From the NCBI RefSeq assembly GCF_018122595.1, contig NZ_JAGRQH010000004.1:124001-188000 (forward strand): 64,000 nucleotides of DNA, in the 5' to 3' direction. Below the pieces are notes generated by a model that saw only the letters and a program-made list of their open reading frames with translations, had not been told where the DNA came from and did not search any database. Positions 63,976 through 64,000 of the stretch are shown one piece after another. How positions within the stretch are numbered: position 1 is the first letter of the stretch; each line of letters starts with the position of its first letter. The translations under genes were made by a program, and so were the position numbers. The DNA comes from Neokomagataea anthophila (GTDB taxonomy: Bacteria > Pseudomonadota > Alphaproteobacteria > Acetobacterales > Acetobacteraceae).

Positions 63976-64000
63976 ATGATGAAGACAAGAAGAGCAAAAC
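63976..64000 (+). CDS. Possible start of next gene (3' partial)
   Basis: ATG at 63976 with AGG 7 bases before, then a second ATG and a very basic run (KTRRAK). The window ends here, so no identity can be given. A 41-residue frame from 63854 lies before it and has no support. Confidence 0.3.

Noticed and set aside
63854-63979. 41-codon frame directly after ccmB
   Set aside because: No resemblance to CcmC or CcmD, no hydrophobic segment, no ribosome site.
1-64000. CRISPR array or prophage
   Set aside because: No regularly spaced repeat arrays, cas genes, integrases or phage structural genes were seen.

Overview
The window looks like chromosomal DNA of an acetic acid bacterium (Acetobacteraceae, Alphaproteobacteria). 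This rests on gene content: a kdsD-lptC-lptA-lptB block, DUF1489 and DUF4186 proteins, NrnC, a PmtA-type phosphatidylethanolamine methyltransferase, a Zymomonas-AdhB-like iron alcohol dehydrogenase, TonB receptors, a GntP-type gluconate permease and a rimP-nusA-ylxR-infB-rbfA-truB-rpsO-pnp superoperon. The genus cannot be fixed from the sequence alone.

Layout. 1-5.3 kb: the 3' end of pmbA, a DUF805 protein, a Tim44-like secreted protein, then a tightly overlapping leftward trio (oxidase subunit I-like protein, ctaB heme O synthase, a 42-residue CoxF-like protein) and pmtA. 5.3-12.2 kb: gshB, the remains of an IS5-family transposase that ends inside the 3' end of greB, adhB with an FNR/Anr-type box upstream, an aldose epimerase and uvrB. 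12.3-18.8 kb: a hypothetical protein, DUF4186, and two TonB-dependent receptors facing each other; the first has its signal peptide out of frame across an A8 tract. 19-30 kb: an ABC1/UbiB kinase with pepF, a GntP permease, and gltD-gltB. 30-35 kb: a long structured intergenic region with a Fur-like box, tRNA-Leu(CAG), nrnC, kdsD, lptC, lptA, lptB and a tiny lipoprotein. 35-46 kb: rsmB diverging from yggS, then kup-hemW, a secreted nucleoside hydrolase, DUF1489, an FUSC exporter and a nitronate monooxygenase-like enzyme. 46-55.9 kb: the transcription/translation superoperon, read leftward behind a terminator-like leader. 55.9-58.9 kb: three rightward genes of unknown role, the middle one a membrane-anchored Clp-type AAA+ ATPase. 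59-64 kb: a small Xre/membrane-protein module with a palindromic operator, a fused amino-acid ABC transporter with its ATPase, and ccmA-ccmB, after which the window ends.

How the genes fit together. ctaB can supply heme O to a ubiquinol oxidase, and ccmAB serve cytochrome c maturation. Both fit acetic acid bacteria, which respire through quinol oxidases and cytochrome-c-containing periplasmic dehydrogenases but are oxidase-negative. The subunit I-like protein beside ctaB keeps the low-spin heme histidines and has lost the copper and high-spin heme ligands, so it cannot be a normal oxygen reductase. kdsD, lptC, lptA and lptB provide Kdo precursor and LPS export, and pmtA makes phosphatidylcholine. 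The most interesting items are the non-catalytic oxidase-like trio, the membrane AAA+ cluster, the homopolymer frameshift in the TonB receptor and the regulatory sites upstream of adhB and gltD.
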